Source: Polycyclovorans sp. (GTDB lineage: Bacteria; Pseudomonadota; Gammaproteobacteria; Nevskiales; Nevskiaceae). From it: DNA of 64,000 nucleotides. The position numbers were made by a program, and so were the translations under genes. The DNA lies in assembly GCA_002706265.1 (NCBI GenBank), contig PAKU01000037.1, positions 157,732-221,731 of the forward strand, written 5' to 3'. Positions 46,301 through 54,196 of the stretch are shown here, piece by piece (the first letter of the stretch is position 1; each line of letters begins with the position of its first letter). Below the pieces are notes generated by a model, which saw nothing but the letters and a program-made list of their open reading frames with translations, made no database searches and was not told where the DNA came from.

Positions 46301-46360
46301 CACCCGATAACCCTCGGGCAGCGGCGCCATCAGGCCCAACCCGCGGTCACCAACCGGCAT
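40364..46360 (-). CDS. chpA: ChpA-type hybrid chemosensory histidine kinase with five Hpt domains and a receiver
   Basis: This 1998-residue protein is the CheA-like kinase of the type IV pilus (Pil-Chp) system. After an N-terminal helical region of about 600 residues come five Hpt domains with their phosphorylatable His at 657 (HTLKGS), 781 (HTLRGA), 915 (HTLGGA), 1113 (HTLKGS) and 1279 (HTLKGG). Then follow the CheA dimerisation helices, a kinase domain with LLRNAVVHGIEPPERR, DDGGGLD and GRGIGMDVV near 1580-1680, a CheW-like domain, and a C-terminal receiver (VVDDS; DIEMP; LIKPY) near 1875-1995. P. aeruginosa ChpA has more transfer domains (six Hpt plus Ser/Thr variants). The start at 46360 overlaps pilI by 14 bases; 46330 is an alternative. 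Confidence 0.95.
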   Translation of the reverse strand: MPVGDRGLGLMAPLPEGYRVLWIRPGIERSLIKVRLAIERHVEGRDGAVPLDEALGALQELQGVAQVLPWVSLRLSFDGMADVLSGRRGTVAEGADQFSTTDSGLSAVLSGCVLIPDYLDLLARGQADSPLLLLPLINELRLAVKRPLVAESAIIALQLAQQPWPAREGDGRAHPSQMPALARKASAYYQSSLLAVMREQSDARAHWGRLGKLSEQLASATPDLPSYWLWTSLAALVEAVLTRRLDFGMELRRQLGAVGQLLKRLGERPADAAINAEAEVAAEVAALAAGLLYLVARAVPGGRRVMAVQAAWRLREWVPDDCVIERRRAQLQGPNARLLTQVTRELRADLAEAKDAIDLAVRTAEPVHLELAERCLAQIADTLRGLGLLTLGAHVTRQCGQLAELKLTADVAGWEALAGNLLRVEASLERELFGQLGGLVPPMTPEPGELPNPTLEDSRIALIRVALGDLARARGALDTAFRRRDAAGLADVPALLERVALVLPIIEQGAIATALRGLAAVVAHPALVVEGPETEWAGLFALISSRVELSLEALRDGLGAGLIEGEIDPFADIERLLAELRALLPTGPSGALTAPAAPAAAAPEPLPTDPDDTDPALREIFCEEAAEVLITLDGVIPAWRRQPERSEALLVIRRAFHTLKGSGRMVGADDLADFAWSVERVLNAVLDGARDIGHDVIDVITSAHQALPEMITRFRAGEALPDPAASLIERARQCLEGPKVTTEMRAAFVDDANDRLDQISLWLQQPGAHRDVPDSVIRAFHTLRGASSAVGLPALAEVAAECEHWLDGLRAIGRRPEAEACEVLAAVVEQARNWVSTVNQVDADAADGTQMLARLRHAQTQAPDAVKAVVAARELIEVFSMEALDLIDRTESLSREWAQDPARHDLPEAMQRELHTLGGAAAVSGVPSLAQVARALERRLAQVTPGPMVFAQLPAVFEALQQLLDAYREGRAPAVAPDLLERIEGLGRAEGPIPRDGVAEPAADDAGVGDDAPGAPVPAGSVMETTEAMGDAPAPSPLPAPIPAPAAPQADVTDRGTDEEGNEDDDHDDDQALDAIFFAEARALLDTFDTLTQGWALHPEAPEPATDTQRVLHTLKGSARMAGHPALGDVAERLEAQVKALQGQTPAPGVFSRLADIGHRLQAGLRGLQRGETDSFASWHDDPLAPVADAIAAPAPTADADTDVGVLPAADGEQPVPSMPFSERAPADGAPDDADQAELLAIFSEEASELIDALEAAFGRWRQNTADASPRGDLLRALHTLKGGAGMCNWTALADRAHALESELERQELQGLTLTEAHTLEAVGVAISDLAQQVLQPPVSLTALAAASAGQGSPDAPAATPLEWDPRLFFVPEDEADSAVSRQETARVAVERLDGMLNEVGEVSIIRARLEAQMTQARSQLAEMQQSVERLRDQLRQMDAETDAQIHARGLASSTPEQDRYAGDFDPLEMDRYTRMQELSRSLNESLGDIAGLHDTLSGVVGDSETLLVQQNRVNTQLQQGLMGTLMVPFSRQIPRLQRVVRATALELGKQATLQVIGEEAELDRNVLERMTAPLEHLLRNAVVHGIEPPERRAEANKPPVGQVTITLQREGSELLMVLSDDGGGLDFARIETIAVQRGLLPAPLAADAPQREVDLASFIFEPGFSTAETVTQSAGRGIGMDVVAAEVKQLGGTLGVVSTRHKGARFQVRLPLTLAVSHALLVRVSERPYALPLANIEGVVRIPLNDLPRHLSASTPEPVMYGNQPYQLRRLSDLLGVAASAVTVDHNTVQAVMLRASEGLVGGSRTALLVDAVIGNREIVAKPLGPIISAINGISSATILPDGQVVLILDALALAQARARQQRVQPRVDRAGSTPLIMVVDDSITIRRVTQRLLARNGLRVMTAKDGLDAMAQLATVTPAAILLDIEMPRADGFEVASYVRNTERLARIPIVMITSRSGDKHRSRAAAIGVNRYLIKPYQEGDLMDALKALLPGVAA

Positions 46361-46877
46361 GGCGTACCCGCTCGCTGGCCGCGAGTTTGTGCAGGCTGAT
46401 CACCCGCAGGGCGCCGGCGTCGGCGGTGCGCAGGGCTCCGAGCGTGACCGCCATCCACGGGTCCCCTTCGGCGGCAGGCCATTCGCATTGATCGCTCACG
46501 TCGAAACTGCGCGAGCCGACCACTTCGTCGACCATGAAGCCCAGCCACGGCGTCTGGGTGTTGACCACCAGGGTTCGCTGCAGGCGGCCGGGACGGGTAG
46601 GCCCGTCACCCATCAGCGCCTTGAGGTCGACCAGCGTCAGCAACAGCCCGCGCAGGTTGCCGACGCCGCGCAACCAGGCGCGGGCATTGGGCACCGTGGT
46701 CGCCGGCGGCGGCGGGATGACCTCGCTGACGTCGGCCTGCGGCACCAGCAGGGTGTCGCTGCCGACCCGCACCATCAGCCCCTTCCAGCGGGTTGTGGTT
46801 TCGGTGGCAAGGTCGACCCGCAGCGTTCGCAGCTGTCCATCGAGCGCCAGCAGATACTCAAACGGTCCCAGCGACAT
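46347..46877 (-). CDS. pilI: CheW-like protein PilI
   Basis: The 176-residue protein contains a CheW domain and should couple a receptor to ChpA. Conserved elements are WKGLMVRVGSDTLLVPQADVSEVI near residue 32 and RGVGNLRGLLLTLVDLKALMG near residue 70 (core GVGNLRGLLLTLVDL), the latter being the CheW surface that contacts the kinase P5 domain. The ATG at 46877 shares one base with the pilG stop (TGATG); a TTG one codon earlier is less likely. It lies between pilG and chpA. In Pseudomonas pilH precedes and pilJ follows pilI; both are absent here. Confidence 0.9.
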   Translation of the reverse strand: MSLGPFEYLLALDGQLRTLRVDLATETTTRWKGLMVRVGSDTLLVPQADVSEVIPPPPATTVPNARAWLRGVGNLRGLLLTLVDLKALMGDGPTRPGRLQRTLVVNTQTPWLGFMVDEVVGSRSFDVSDQCEWPAAEGDPWMAVTLGALRTADAGALRVISLHKLAASERVRHAGW

Positions 46878-47266
46878 CAAGCGGCACCAAGATGAGACTC
46901 GACCGCCGCCAGCAGTTCTTCGCGGGTGAAGGGCTTGGTGAGGTACTGGTCAGAGCCCACGAGGCGTCCGCGCGCGCGGTCAAACAGGCCGTCTTTGGAC
47001 GACAGCATGATCACCGGGATTTTTGCGAACTGGGGGTTGCCCTTGATCAGTGCGCAGGCCTGATAACCGTCCAGGCGCGGCATCATGATGTCGATGAACA
47101 CCAGTGCCGGCGTGCTGCGCGCCAGCACGGCCAGGGCCTCGAAGCCATCTTGCGCGGTCACCACCTCGTAGCCGGCCTTGGTGAGCAGTGACTCGGCGGT
47201 TTTCCTGATGGTCTGGCTGTCGTCGACCACCATGATGCGCACGGCTGAGCTTTGCTCTTCGGACAC
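46877..47266 (-). CDS. pilG: Type IV pilus response regulator PilG
   Basis: A 129-residue stand-alone receiver protein, very similar in motif to Pseudomonas PilG, which stimulates pilus extension and cAMP production. It shows RIMVVDDSQTIRKTAESLL, the phospho-acceptor in FIDIMMPRLDGYQACALIK, and PVIMLSSKDGLFDRARGR, then LTKPFTREELL. The exact SSKDGLFD and MMPRLDGYQ strings separate it from PilH. The start is taken as GTG 47266 because GGGAG lies about 10 bases upstream and the receiver fold begins 11 residues later; a longer frame to 47362 has no support. It heads the pilG-pilI-chpA-chpC operon. Confidence 0.93.
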   Translation of the reverse strand: MSEEQSSAVRIMVVDDSQTIRKTAESLLTKAGYEVVTAQDGFEALAVLARSTPALVFIDIMMPRLDGYQACALIKGNPQFAKIPVIMLSSKDGLFDRARGRLVGSDQYLTKPFTREELLAAVESHLGAA

Positions 47267-47406
47267 AGGCGAACCACTCCCTTGGACGACGTTTGTGACT
47301 GGCGTAGCGAGCCTTTTAGCACACTCGCAGCGCCGCCCGGCAATCACCAGTCTGTCAGACATGCGGCGCTACACTGCGCCCCTTTCAATTCATGTGGGTT
47401 TGCACC

Positions 47407-48702
47407 ATGACGCCTCCTGTTCCCCGTCTTGCCACCGCCAACATGGGCCCGCTGCTGTCGCTGGAAACGCGGCTGATCGAGCGCTCGGCCGACATCGAAG
47501 CCTGGTTCCGCCAACAGTGGCGCAACACGGCGGCACCGTTCTATGCCTCGGCCGATTTGCGCAATGCCGGCTTCAAGCTGGCGCCGGTGGACACCAACCT
47601 GTTCCCGGGCGGATTCAACAACCTCAGCCCCTCGTTCGAGCCGCTGTGCATTCAGGCCTTTCAGGCGGCGATGCAGGGCATCTGCCCCGATGCGCGGCAC
47701 GTGGTGCTGGTGCCCGAAAACCACACCCGCAATGCGTTCTATCTGGAAAACGTCGGGACCCTGCACAGCCTGCTGAGCAAGGCCGGCTATCACGTCCACA
47801 TCGGCTCGCTGTCGCCCCACATCACCGCGCCCACCACGATCGACCTGCCGGTGTCGGGCCGCCAACTGACCTACAAACCGCTGGTGCGCGTCGGCAACAC
47901 CGTGCGGGTGGGCGCCATCAAACCCTGTGCGGTGCTGTTAAACAACGACCTGTCTGCCGGCCTGCCGGAGATTCTCAAAGGTCTGGAGCAGACCGTGCTG
48001 CCGCCCACCGGCCTGGGCTGGCATGCGCGCCTCAAGTCGCGGCATTTCGGCTTTTACCGCGAGGTGTCGGCCGAAATCGCCACCTTGCTCGACATCGACC
48101 CCTGGTTCATTGACCCCCTGTTTCGCAACTGCGGACAGATCAACTTCCTCAAGCGCGAAGGCGAGGAATGCCTGATCTCCAATGTCGAGCGGCTGCTCGC
48201 CGACATCAGGCAGAAATATGAGGAATACGACATCGACTCCGAGCCCTTCGTCATCGTCAAATCCGACACCGGCACCTACGGCATGGGCATCATGACGGCG
48301 CGCTCGGTCGACGATGTGCGCGAAATGAACCGGCGGGCCAGAACGCACATGTCCAGCGCGAAAGAAGGCAATGCCGTCACCGGCGCGATCTTGCAGGAGG
48401 GCGTGCCGACTCTCGAACGCATGGGCGATGACAACGCCACCGCCGAGCCGGTGGTGTACATGATCGATCAGCATGTGGTGGGCGGCTTCTACCGGCTCAA
48501 CAGCCAGCGCGGCGCCGACGAGAACCTCAACGCGCCGGGCATGCGCTTCGAACCTTTGGCATTCGAAGAGTGCGGCAATCACCCCGAACCGGGCGCCGGC
48601 CCGGACGACCAGCCCAATCGCTTCTATGCCTACGGCGTGATTGCCCGTCTGGCCGCACTGGCCGCAAGCCGCGAAGCGCAGGCGCTGGAGTCTCTGGGCT
48701 GA
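47407..48702 (+). CDS. gshA: Glutamate-cysteine ligase, Acidithiobacillus-type (TIGR02049-like)
   Basis: This enzyme joins glutamate and cysteine, the first step of glutathione synthesis. The 431-residue protein is not related in detail to E. coli GshA; it matches the separate ATP-grasp-like family first noted in Acidithiobacillus ferrooxidans. Recognisable parts are VDTNLFPGGFNNL near residue 70, LVPENHTRNAFYLENV near 110, FVIVKSDTGTYGMGIMTARS near 290 (core KSDTGTYGMGIM), and VYMIDQHVVGGFYRLNSQRG. The ATG at 47407 is preferred; an in-frame ATG at 47392 lies closer to the TACACT at 47370. It is divergent from pilG. gshB, which adjoins pilG in Pseudomonas, is not present. Confidence 0.9.
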   Translation: MTPPVPRLATANMGPLLSLETRLIERSADIEAWFRQQWRNTAAPFYASADLRNAGFKLAPVDTNLFPGGFNNLSPSFEPLCIQAFQAAMQGICPDARHVVLVPENHTRNAFYLENVGTLHSLLSKAGYHVHIGSLSPHITAPTTIDLPVSGRQLTYKPLVRVGNTVRVGAIKPCAVLLNNDLSAGLPEILKGLEQTVLPPTGLGWHARLKSRHFGFYREVSAEIATLLDIDPWFIDPLFRNCGQINFLKREGEECLISNVERLLADIRQKYEEYDIDSEPFVIVKSDTGTYGMGIMTARSVDDVREMNRRARTHMSSAKEGNAVTGAILQEGVPTLERMGDDNATAEPVVYMIDQHVVGGFYRLNSQRGADENLNAPGMRFEPLAFEECGNHPEPGAGPDDQPNRFYAYGVIARLAALAASREAQALESLG

Positions 48703-48756
48703 TCCAGAGCGCGCCGGATGAGGCGATGTACGCCGCGGCGTCGCAACGCCGCGTGC

Positions 48757-49272
48757 TCAGCCCAAGCAGGCGGGCTGCCCGTATTGCACGCCCAGAATCA
48801 CCAGCTCGCGGGACCCGGCGGGCAGCACCACCTGCACGATGTCGCCCACCCGGCGGCCCAGCAGCCCCCGGGCCAGCGGGGCGTCGATGCTGATCCAGCC
48901 GCGCGGCGCGTCAATTTCGTCGGCGCCCACCAGTCGCCAGGTCTTGGACTGGCCGTCAGGCTCTTCCACCGTGACCCAGGCGCCGAAAAAAACGCGCTGA
49001 AGATCGGCGGGCTCGGTCTCGACCACGGTCAAGTGCTGCAGGCGGGTGGTCAGATACTGCAGGCGACGGTCGATTTCGCGCAGCTCTTTCTTGCGATAGA
49101 TGTACTCGGCGTTCTCCGAGCGGTCGCCCTCCGCCGCAGCCTCGGCCAGGGCGCGCACCACCTCGGGCCGGCGCTCGCGCCACAGGTGCTCGAACTCGGC
49201 CTTCAACCGCGCATGGCCCTCGGCGGTGATGTACGCCGACGACTTCGCCGCCGCAGGTCGCCAGCGGCTCAT
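48757..49272 (-). CDS. greB: Transcription elongation factor GreB
   Basis: Gre factors rescue backtracked RNA polymerase by inducing transcript cleavage. The 171-residue protein begins [21 protein letters not shown]. Its N-terminal coiled coil includes the acidic tip [21 protein letters not shown] near residue 48 (core [14 protein letters not shown]), with the Asp and Glu needed for cleavage. The C-terminal globular domain contains [19 protein letters not shown] and [15 protein letters not shown]. The [15 protein letters not shown] sequence marks GreB, not GreA. The start overlaps the stop of the RND-cNMP gene (ATGA). Confidence 0.94.
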   Translation of the reverse strand: MSRWRPAAAKSSAYITAEGHARLKAEFEHLWRERRPEVVRALAEAAAEGDRSENAEYIYRKKELREIDRRLQYLTTRLQHLTVVETEPADLQRVFFGAWVTVEEPDGQSKTWRLVGADEIDAPRGWISIDAPLARGLLGRRVGDIVQVVLPAGSRELVILGVQYGQPACLG

Positions 49273-51989
49273 CGCACCAGCGCGGTCATCCGCGCAATCC
49301 GCTCGGCCTGAATGCGGTTGAGGTTGCGGAACAGGGTGGCGGCGATTCGCGGATAACGCTTCCGCATGCGCTCAAGGTCGGCTGCGTTGAAGCGCAGCAC
49401 GCGGGCATCGCGGGTGGCCTCCACATGCGCGGTGCGGCGCTGGCCAAAATAGCCCGCCTCGCCAATCACCGCACCGCGCGCCATGGTGGCCAGCCGCTTG
49501 CGGCCGCCGTCACGCTCCACCCAGGCCTCGAAGTGCCCCTCGACGACCACAAACATGTCGCGGGCGATCTCACCTTCGCGGATCAACAGGGCCGTGGGCG
49601 CCAGCTGCTCCATGCGTGCGGTCAGCGCAAACAGCCGCACCTGACGCAGGCTGAGGCCCGAGAACAGCGGAATGGTGTGCTGCGGGTTCTGCCCCAAATC
49701 GACGCGAATCAAATCCCAGAGGGTGACGATGCGCAGCTTGGAGCCGAGTGCCGGCGTCACCGTCAGGTCGATCAGCCAGGCCATGGCCAGGGTCGCCGAC
49801 GCCAGCAGGCCAAATTGCACGTGGCTTTGCAGATCGCTGCCGGTGAACGCCAGAAAGCCGATCACCAGACCGATACTGGTCAAGGTGACCGGACGCAGGG
49901 TGTGGGCCAGGGCGAATTCCACACCGGCGCGCTCGTCGCCCTCGCGCCGCGCGGCACCATTGAAACGCGCCAGAAACTGGATGGTGTCGTCCACGGCCAC
50001 GCCCAGCACGATGCAGGCGATCAGGCTGGTCGTGGGGTTCAGGCCGATGCCGGTGTAGCCCAGAAGGCCGAAATAGATCGCGATGACCGCCAGATTGGGC
50101 AGCAGCGCCAGCGCTGCGGCGCGGGCTGAGTTGAACAGCAGCGCCAGCAGCAGCCAGATCACGCCAACGGCCACCGCCAACGACTGCCATTGCCCACTGG
50201 CCAGCACTTCGACCGTGCGGGTGGCCAACACCGGCATGCCGGTGAGGCTGGCGTCCAGCGGCCGCGGCAACTGCGACAGCCGCTCTTCGGCACGACGCAC
50301 GAAGGCCGCAATGGCTGCGGAGTCATCGACGTTCAGCCGCAGGCTGATCACCGCGCTGCGGTGACTGGGGTCCACCACGCGCTTGAGCGCATCCGAGGCG
50401 CCAAACACCAGAATCTGCTTGGCCGCCGGCCCGCTGTTAGGCAGCGCGAAATAGGCCGGATCACCTTCATTGAGGCTCTGGTTGAGCACTTTCAGATAGT
50501 CGACATACGACAGCGCCGAGCCCACTTCGGGCTGGCGCCTGAACCAGTCCTGCAAGGCGTCGATTTCGCGCAGCAGATCCGGCTCGGTCAGCGCGCTATT
50601 GACGAAGGTCTCTACGAACACCGACACCAGAGTCGCGCCGCCCAGGCGGTCGTTCAGCACTTCGAAGTCCTGGCGCAAGGTGTTGTCGGCGGGGAAATTG
50701 CGGATGTACTCGGCACCGCTGCGAATCTGCAGGGCGCCCAGCGCCGCCACCAGCGTGACGCCGACCCCGGCGCCCAGAATCAGGCCGCGATGGTGAATCA
50801 CCCAGGCCGAGAGCCGCGGGGCGGTGCGCCTCGCCAGACGCAGGTCCCAGCTGTCCCGCGGCGGCGGGTCCCGCCTGGCCGGCAACAGCGCCGGCAGCAG
50901 CACCAGAATCAACACGATGGCCACCAGCACGCCAAACGCCGAGAGCAGGGCAAACTCGCGAATCGCCGGCAGCGGCGACAGGCTCAGCGCCAGAAACCCG
51001 GTGGCCGTGGTAGCCCCGCACAAGGCCAGCGGCAGGCTCGCGCGCTCCAGCGCCTTGAGCCGGGCGGGCAAACCGCCGTCGAGGCCGGCGACCATCATCT
51101 CGCTGAGCACGTGCACGGTGTACGACAGGCCCAGGGTGATCACCAGAGCCGGCACGATCACCGTCACCATGTTGAACGACCAGCCCAGCTGCACCTGCAG
51201 CGCGGTGGTCCACAGCAGTGTGACCGTCAGGGTCAACGCGGCGGCCACCGTGGCCCGCAGGGAGCGGAAGGCCAGCCACAGCAATGCGAGCAGCAGCGCG
51301 ACCAACAGCGGCAGAATCAGGATCAGGGTGCCCAGCAGTGCGTCGGTGGTGGCCGCCTGGATGGCGCTGGCTCCGGTGAGGCGCACGCGCGTCACGCCCG
51401 GCACGGCGGCGGCGTCCCGCAGGCGGGCGTCGAGGTCGGCGGCAAGATACTGCCGGGCGTCGACGCCTTGCAGGGTAATGATCAGCGCCGCCATTTGGCC
51501 GTCGTCGGTGACCAGCGACCCCGCGTACAGCGGGTTGTTGGCCACCTGTCGGGCCATGAGGTCGATGCTGCCCGGGTCCACCTCGGCCTGGCGGGTGAAG
51601 CTGCTCACGTCCAGCGCTTCGTCATCGGCCAGCAGGTTGGGCACGGTGGCCAGCGACGCCACGTCGCGCACGCCGGGTATCGCCCGCACCTGCCGGGTGG
51701 CGAGGGCCACGGCGCGCAATCCCTCGGGGCTGAAGACCTGCGCCATCTCCAGCCCGACAATCAACTGGTCGGGCGCGCCGAAGGTCAGGCTCAGCCGTTC
51801 GAAAGCAGCCTGGGCCGGCTCATCATCGGGCAGCAGCCGGTCCAGCGTGGGGTCGATGTGCAGGTCCAGGCTGCGGTGCTCCCAGTCGACGATCATTGCG
51901 GCCGCCAGCAGGGACAGCAGCAACGCGACGATCACGGTCCGGCGCGGGTGAAACACGCCCTGCTGCAAGATCGCGCGCAGGTAGCGCAT
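49269..51989 (-). CDS. RND-superfamily (MMPL/COG1033) exporter with C-terminal cyclic-nucleotide-binding domain
   Basis: The 906-residue inner-membrane protein has two RND repeats: each has a leading helix, a periplasmic loop, and a block of about five helices (first block near 220-370 with [20 protein letters not shown], second near 590-740 with [20 protein letters not shown]). The loops show typical MMPL sequences such as [12 protein letters not shown]. After residue 777 comes a cNMP-binding domain: [26 protein letters not shown], and the phosphate-binding cassette [16 protein letters not shown] with the conserved Glu and Arg. No DNA-binding helix follows. The ATG at 51989 or a GTG at 51992 may start it. 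It follows a COG2834-like periplasmic protein and overlaps greB. Confidence 0.9.
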   Translation of the reverse strand: MRYLRAILQQGVFHPRRTVIVALLLSLLAAAMIVDWEHRSLDLHIDPTLDRLLPDDEPAQAAFERLSLTFGAPDQLIVGLEMAQVFSPEGLRAVALATRQVRAIPGVRDVASLATVPNLLADDEALDVSSFTRQAEVDPGSIDLMARQVANNPLYAGSLVTDDGQMAALIITLQGVDARQYLAADLDARLRDAAAVPGVTRVRLTGASAIQAATTDALLGTLILILPLLVALLLALLWLAFRSLRATVAAALTLTVTLLWTTALQVQLGWSFNMVTVIVPALVITLGLSYTVHVLSEMMVAGLDGGLPARLKALERASLPLALCGATTATGFLALSLSPLPAIREFALLSAFGVLVAIVLILVLLPALLPARRDPPPRDSWDLRLARRTAPRLSAWVIHHRGLILGAGVGVTLVAALGALQIRSGAEYIRNFPADNTLRQDFEVLNDRLGGATLVSVFVETFVNSALTEPDLLREIDALQDWFRRQPEVGSALSYVDYLKVLNQSLNEGDPAYFALPNSGPAAKQILVFGASDALKRVVDPSHRSAVISLRLNVDDSAAIAAFVRRAEERLSQLPRPLDASLTGMPVLATRTVEVLASGQWQSLAVAVGVIWLLLALLFNSARAAALALLPNLAVIAIYFGLLGYTGIGLNPTTSLIACIVLGVAVDDTIQFLARFNGAARREGDERAGVEFALAHTLRPVTLTSIGLVIGFLAFTGSDLQSHVQFGLLASATLAMAWLIDLTVTPALGSKLRIVTLWDLIRVDLGQNPQHTIPLFSGLSLRQVRLFALTARMEQLAPTALLIREGEIARDMFVVVEGHFEAWVERDGGRKRLATMARGAVIGEAGYFGQRRTAHVEATRDARVLRFNAADLERMRKRYPRIAATLFRNLNRIQAERIARMTALVR

Positions 51990-52177
51990 CACGCCGCCAT
52001 GGCCCGGCCGGGGCCGTCAGTGCGTCGTTCTTCGCTCGGGCAAGTCAAGTACGTCACGCGCTTTCATCCTTGGCATGGGGCCACAACACACTCCGCAACC
52101 GGGCAACGGCAACCACCGCCGGGGCACCGGGTCTGCAGCCCCGGCGAGGCTTGCGCGAAGGCTGCAGGGCCGGCCGC

Positions 52178-53005
52178 TCAGTGCCCCAGATAGAACGACC
52201 GCGGGTTGAACAGGCGCTCCGGCATGTCGGTGCCCACCTGGACCTTTTCCACGGTCATCTCGGTGCTGGAGCCGCCCAGCCGATCTTCGACACGCACCTT
52301 CTCGGCGTACCACTGACCGCCGGGCAACTGCTTCAGGCTGTCGACCGGGCTGCTGATGCGCTTGACCACCTGCTCGCCGTCAAACCGATCGAGCTGCAAC
52401 ACCACGCAGGCGGATTGATCGACCCAGGCCTGCATCCGCTCGACGCCCCCTGCTTCGGTGGACCGCATCACCTCGAGGTGATGCGCGGGCCGGTCCGCGA
52501 GTTCGGTCTTGCCCAGCAGGGTCACCTGGTCCCCCGAAAAGGCGTCATGCACCTGTCGCATGTCTTCGTAGCTGAAATCGGTCCCGAACAGGGCACTGCT
52601 TTGGCCCCCACCGGCCACGCGCCGGACACGGTTCATGGCGGGGACGTAGAGAAAGATTTCATCCCGGCCATCACGGTTCTCGCGGCTGAGATAGGCGGCG
52701 TCTTTCAGGTCCGGCGGCGACTCGAGGCGCAGATTGGCATTGAGCCGTCCATCGGCCCGGCTGGCGACGATCCGGCCCGTGAGCAGCCGCTGCGTGCCGT
52801 CGCGGTCCACGGTGTTCAACCGAACCTGCTGAATGCGGACCGTCTCGGGCAGGTTGGCACGCATGCATTCGGTGACCTCCGCAAGCGTGGTGTCGGCGCG
52901 CGCCGAGGCGACACTCAGCACCAGCCCGCCCGTCACGATCAACCCTCTGGCGAGGTACCACAGCGCAGAATGATGCTGCGCCGCCTGCTGCTTGATGGCC
53001 GTCAC
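52178..53005 (-). CDS. LolA-like / COG2834 periplasmic outer-membrane lipoprotein-sorting protein
   Basis: The 275-residue protein has a signal peptide (LIVTGGLVLSVASARA, cleavage before DTT), so it is exported. The mature domain has the beta-sheet pattern of the LolA/COG2834 family, with RENRDGRDEIFLYVPAMNRVRRV (core DEIFLYVPAMNRVRRV) near residue 115, GTDFSYEDMR, and ADRPAHHLEVM. The GTG at 53005 is supported by GGGGAG seven bases upstream. The neighbouring gene is an RND exporter, and similar pairs of MMPL exporter with COG2834 protein are common; here the periplasmic protein probably carries a lipid or lipoprotein-like substrate for the pump. 185 bases of non-coding DNA separate the two. 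Confidence 0.85.
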   Translation of the reverse strand: MTAIKQQAAQHHSALWYLARGLIVTGGLVLSVASARADTTLAEVTECMRANLPETVRIQQVRLNTVDRDGTQRLLTGRIVASRADGRLNANLRLESPPDLKDAAYLSRENRDGRDEIFLYVPAMNRVRRVAGGGQSSALFGTDFSYEDMRQVHDAFSGDQVTLLGKTELADRPAHHLEVMRSTEAGGVERMQAWVDQSACVVLQLDRFDGEQVVKRISSPVDSLKQLPGGQWYAEKVRVEDRLGGSSTEMTVEKVQVGTDMPERLFNPRSFYLGH

Positions 53006-53132
53006 TGGCGCTCCCCTGATGGCTGCCTGGCCAGCAGTTTACCCGCTTTCAGTGCGGCGCCCGTGGCCGCGTGGACAGTCAAGGCACGCCGCCCGGCGTA
53101 AGATCGGGCCAGTCAATCCGGGGAGCCACGCG

Positions 53133-54134
53133 ATGATGCTGATTGTGGGCGCAGGGGCGGTGGGGACGATTCTGGCCGCCTATGCCACCCGCGCAGCGAA
53201 AATGCCGCTGCGCCTGTATGTGCGCAACATCGACCTCGATGCGGTGCAGGGTGTCGAGCAGATTTGCGTTGACCATGTGCTGGGCGGGCGCCCCGCCCTG
53301 CGGGTTGCCAAGCCGACGCTGACACAGGCCCTGGACCTGAGTGACGTCCGCTACCTGGTGATCTGCGTCAAGTATCCCGATCTGGCGTCGGTGCTCGACG
53401 CCCTGCCCGCCATTCCGCCGCACTGTACGGTGATCCCCACGCTCAACGGCGTGGGCGCGCTGCGGCGCCTGCATGAACGCTTCCCCGGCGCATCTGTGGC
53501 ACCGATGACGATCATGTTCAACGGCCAGTGGCTGGCGCCGCTGCACGCACGCATCACCACCAAGCCGCAGGTGCTGGTGGGCAGCCGCGATGCCACGCTG
53601 TTGGGTGCCTTCGAGGGCTCGGGCATGGCCGTCGAGGCCATCGAGGGCGAAGCCGCCATCTGGGGCAAGCTGTTGATCAACCTGGGCCATGCCATCTGCG
53701 CGGCCAGCCACGCCACATTCAAGGACCTGATCACCCACCCCGACCTTAAAGCCTGCTACTTCAGGGTGTTTGACGAAGCCGCCGAGATTCTCGGGCGCGC
53801 CAATATTTCGGTGGTTTTGCCGATACCGATGCCGGTGAGGGTGTACCAACTGCTGCTGCGCCGCGGCGGCCCACTGGCGTGGTGGCTGGCCCGTTCACGC
53901 AGCGGGCTGCAGGCCGGCAGCTACCCATCGATGGTGGCCGATGTGACGCAGGGCCGGCCCACCGAGGTGATGCAGCTCAATGGCGAGATCGTCACCCTCG
54001 CCGAGCGGCTTGGGCGCGATGCGCCGATCAACCGTCGCCTGTGTGAATTGATCAACGCCATGGCCGGGGCCCGGCCCAAGCCGCTGACCCCGGGTGAACT
54101 GCGCCAACGGCTGGGCGTGGATCTCGATGCATGA
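53133..54134 (+). CDS. Ketopantoate-reductase-family (ApbA/PanE) dehydrogenase
   Basis: The 333-residue protein has the N-terminal NADP-binding Rossmann motif MMLIVGAGAVGTILAAY and continues with VRYLVICVKYPDLASVL and CTVIPTLNGVGA (NGVG is diagnostic of the family). The C-terminal helical domain includes GKLLINLGHAICAA (KxxxN motif) and YPSMVADVTQGRPTEVMQLNGEI (core SMVADVTQGRPTEV), the substrate-binding region. Canonical PanE reduces ketopantoate to pantoate; divergence from E. coli PanE leaves open a related 2-ketoacid substrate. The ATG at 53133 has GGGGAG eight bases upstream. The gene stands alone. Confidence 0.87.
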   Translation: MMLIVGAGAVGTILAAYATRAAKMPLRLYVRNIDLDAVQGVEQICVDHVLGGRPALRVAKPTLTQALDLSDVRYLVICVKYPDLASVLDALPAIPPHCTVIPTLNGVGALRRLHERFPGASVAPMTIMFNGQWLAPLHARITTKPQVLVGSRDATLLGAFEGSGMAVEAIEGEAAIWGKLLINLGHAICAASHATFKDLITHPDLKACYFRVFDEAAEILGRANISVVLPIPMPVRVYQLLLRRGGPLAWWLARSRSGLQAGSYPSMVADVTQGRPTEVMQLNGEIVTLAERLGRDAPINRRLCELINAMAGARPKPLTPGELRQRLGVDLDA

Positions 54135-54136
54135 AA

Positions 54137-54168
54137 AAGCCCCCCGGATCGACGGATCCGGGGGGCTT
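54137..54168 (-). terminator. Strong terminator of the PLDc_N peptide gene
   Basis: A perfect 14-base-pair stem (AAGCCCCCCGGATC and its complement) with loop 54151-54154 lies immediately after the stop of the plus-strand dehydrogenase. On the minus strand the stem is followed by TTTTT, so it terminates the small minus-strand gene; on the plus strand the downstream bases are GGGCGG with no T-run. Confidence 0.9.
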
Positions 54169-54196
54169 GGGCGGTGACGCCCCGCAACGCGATTCG

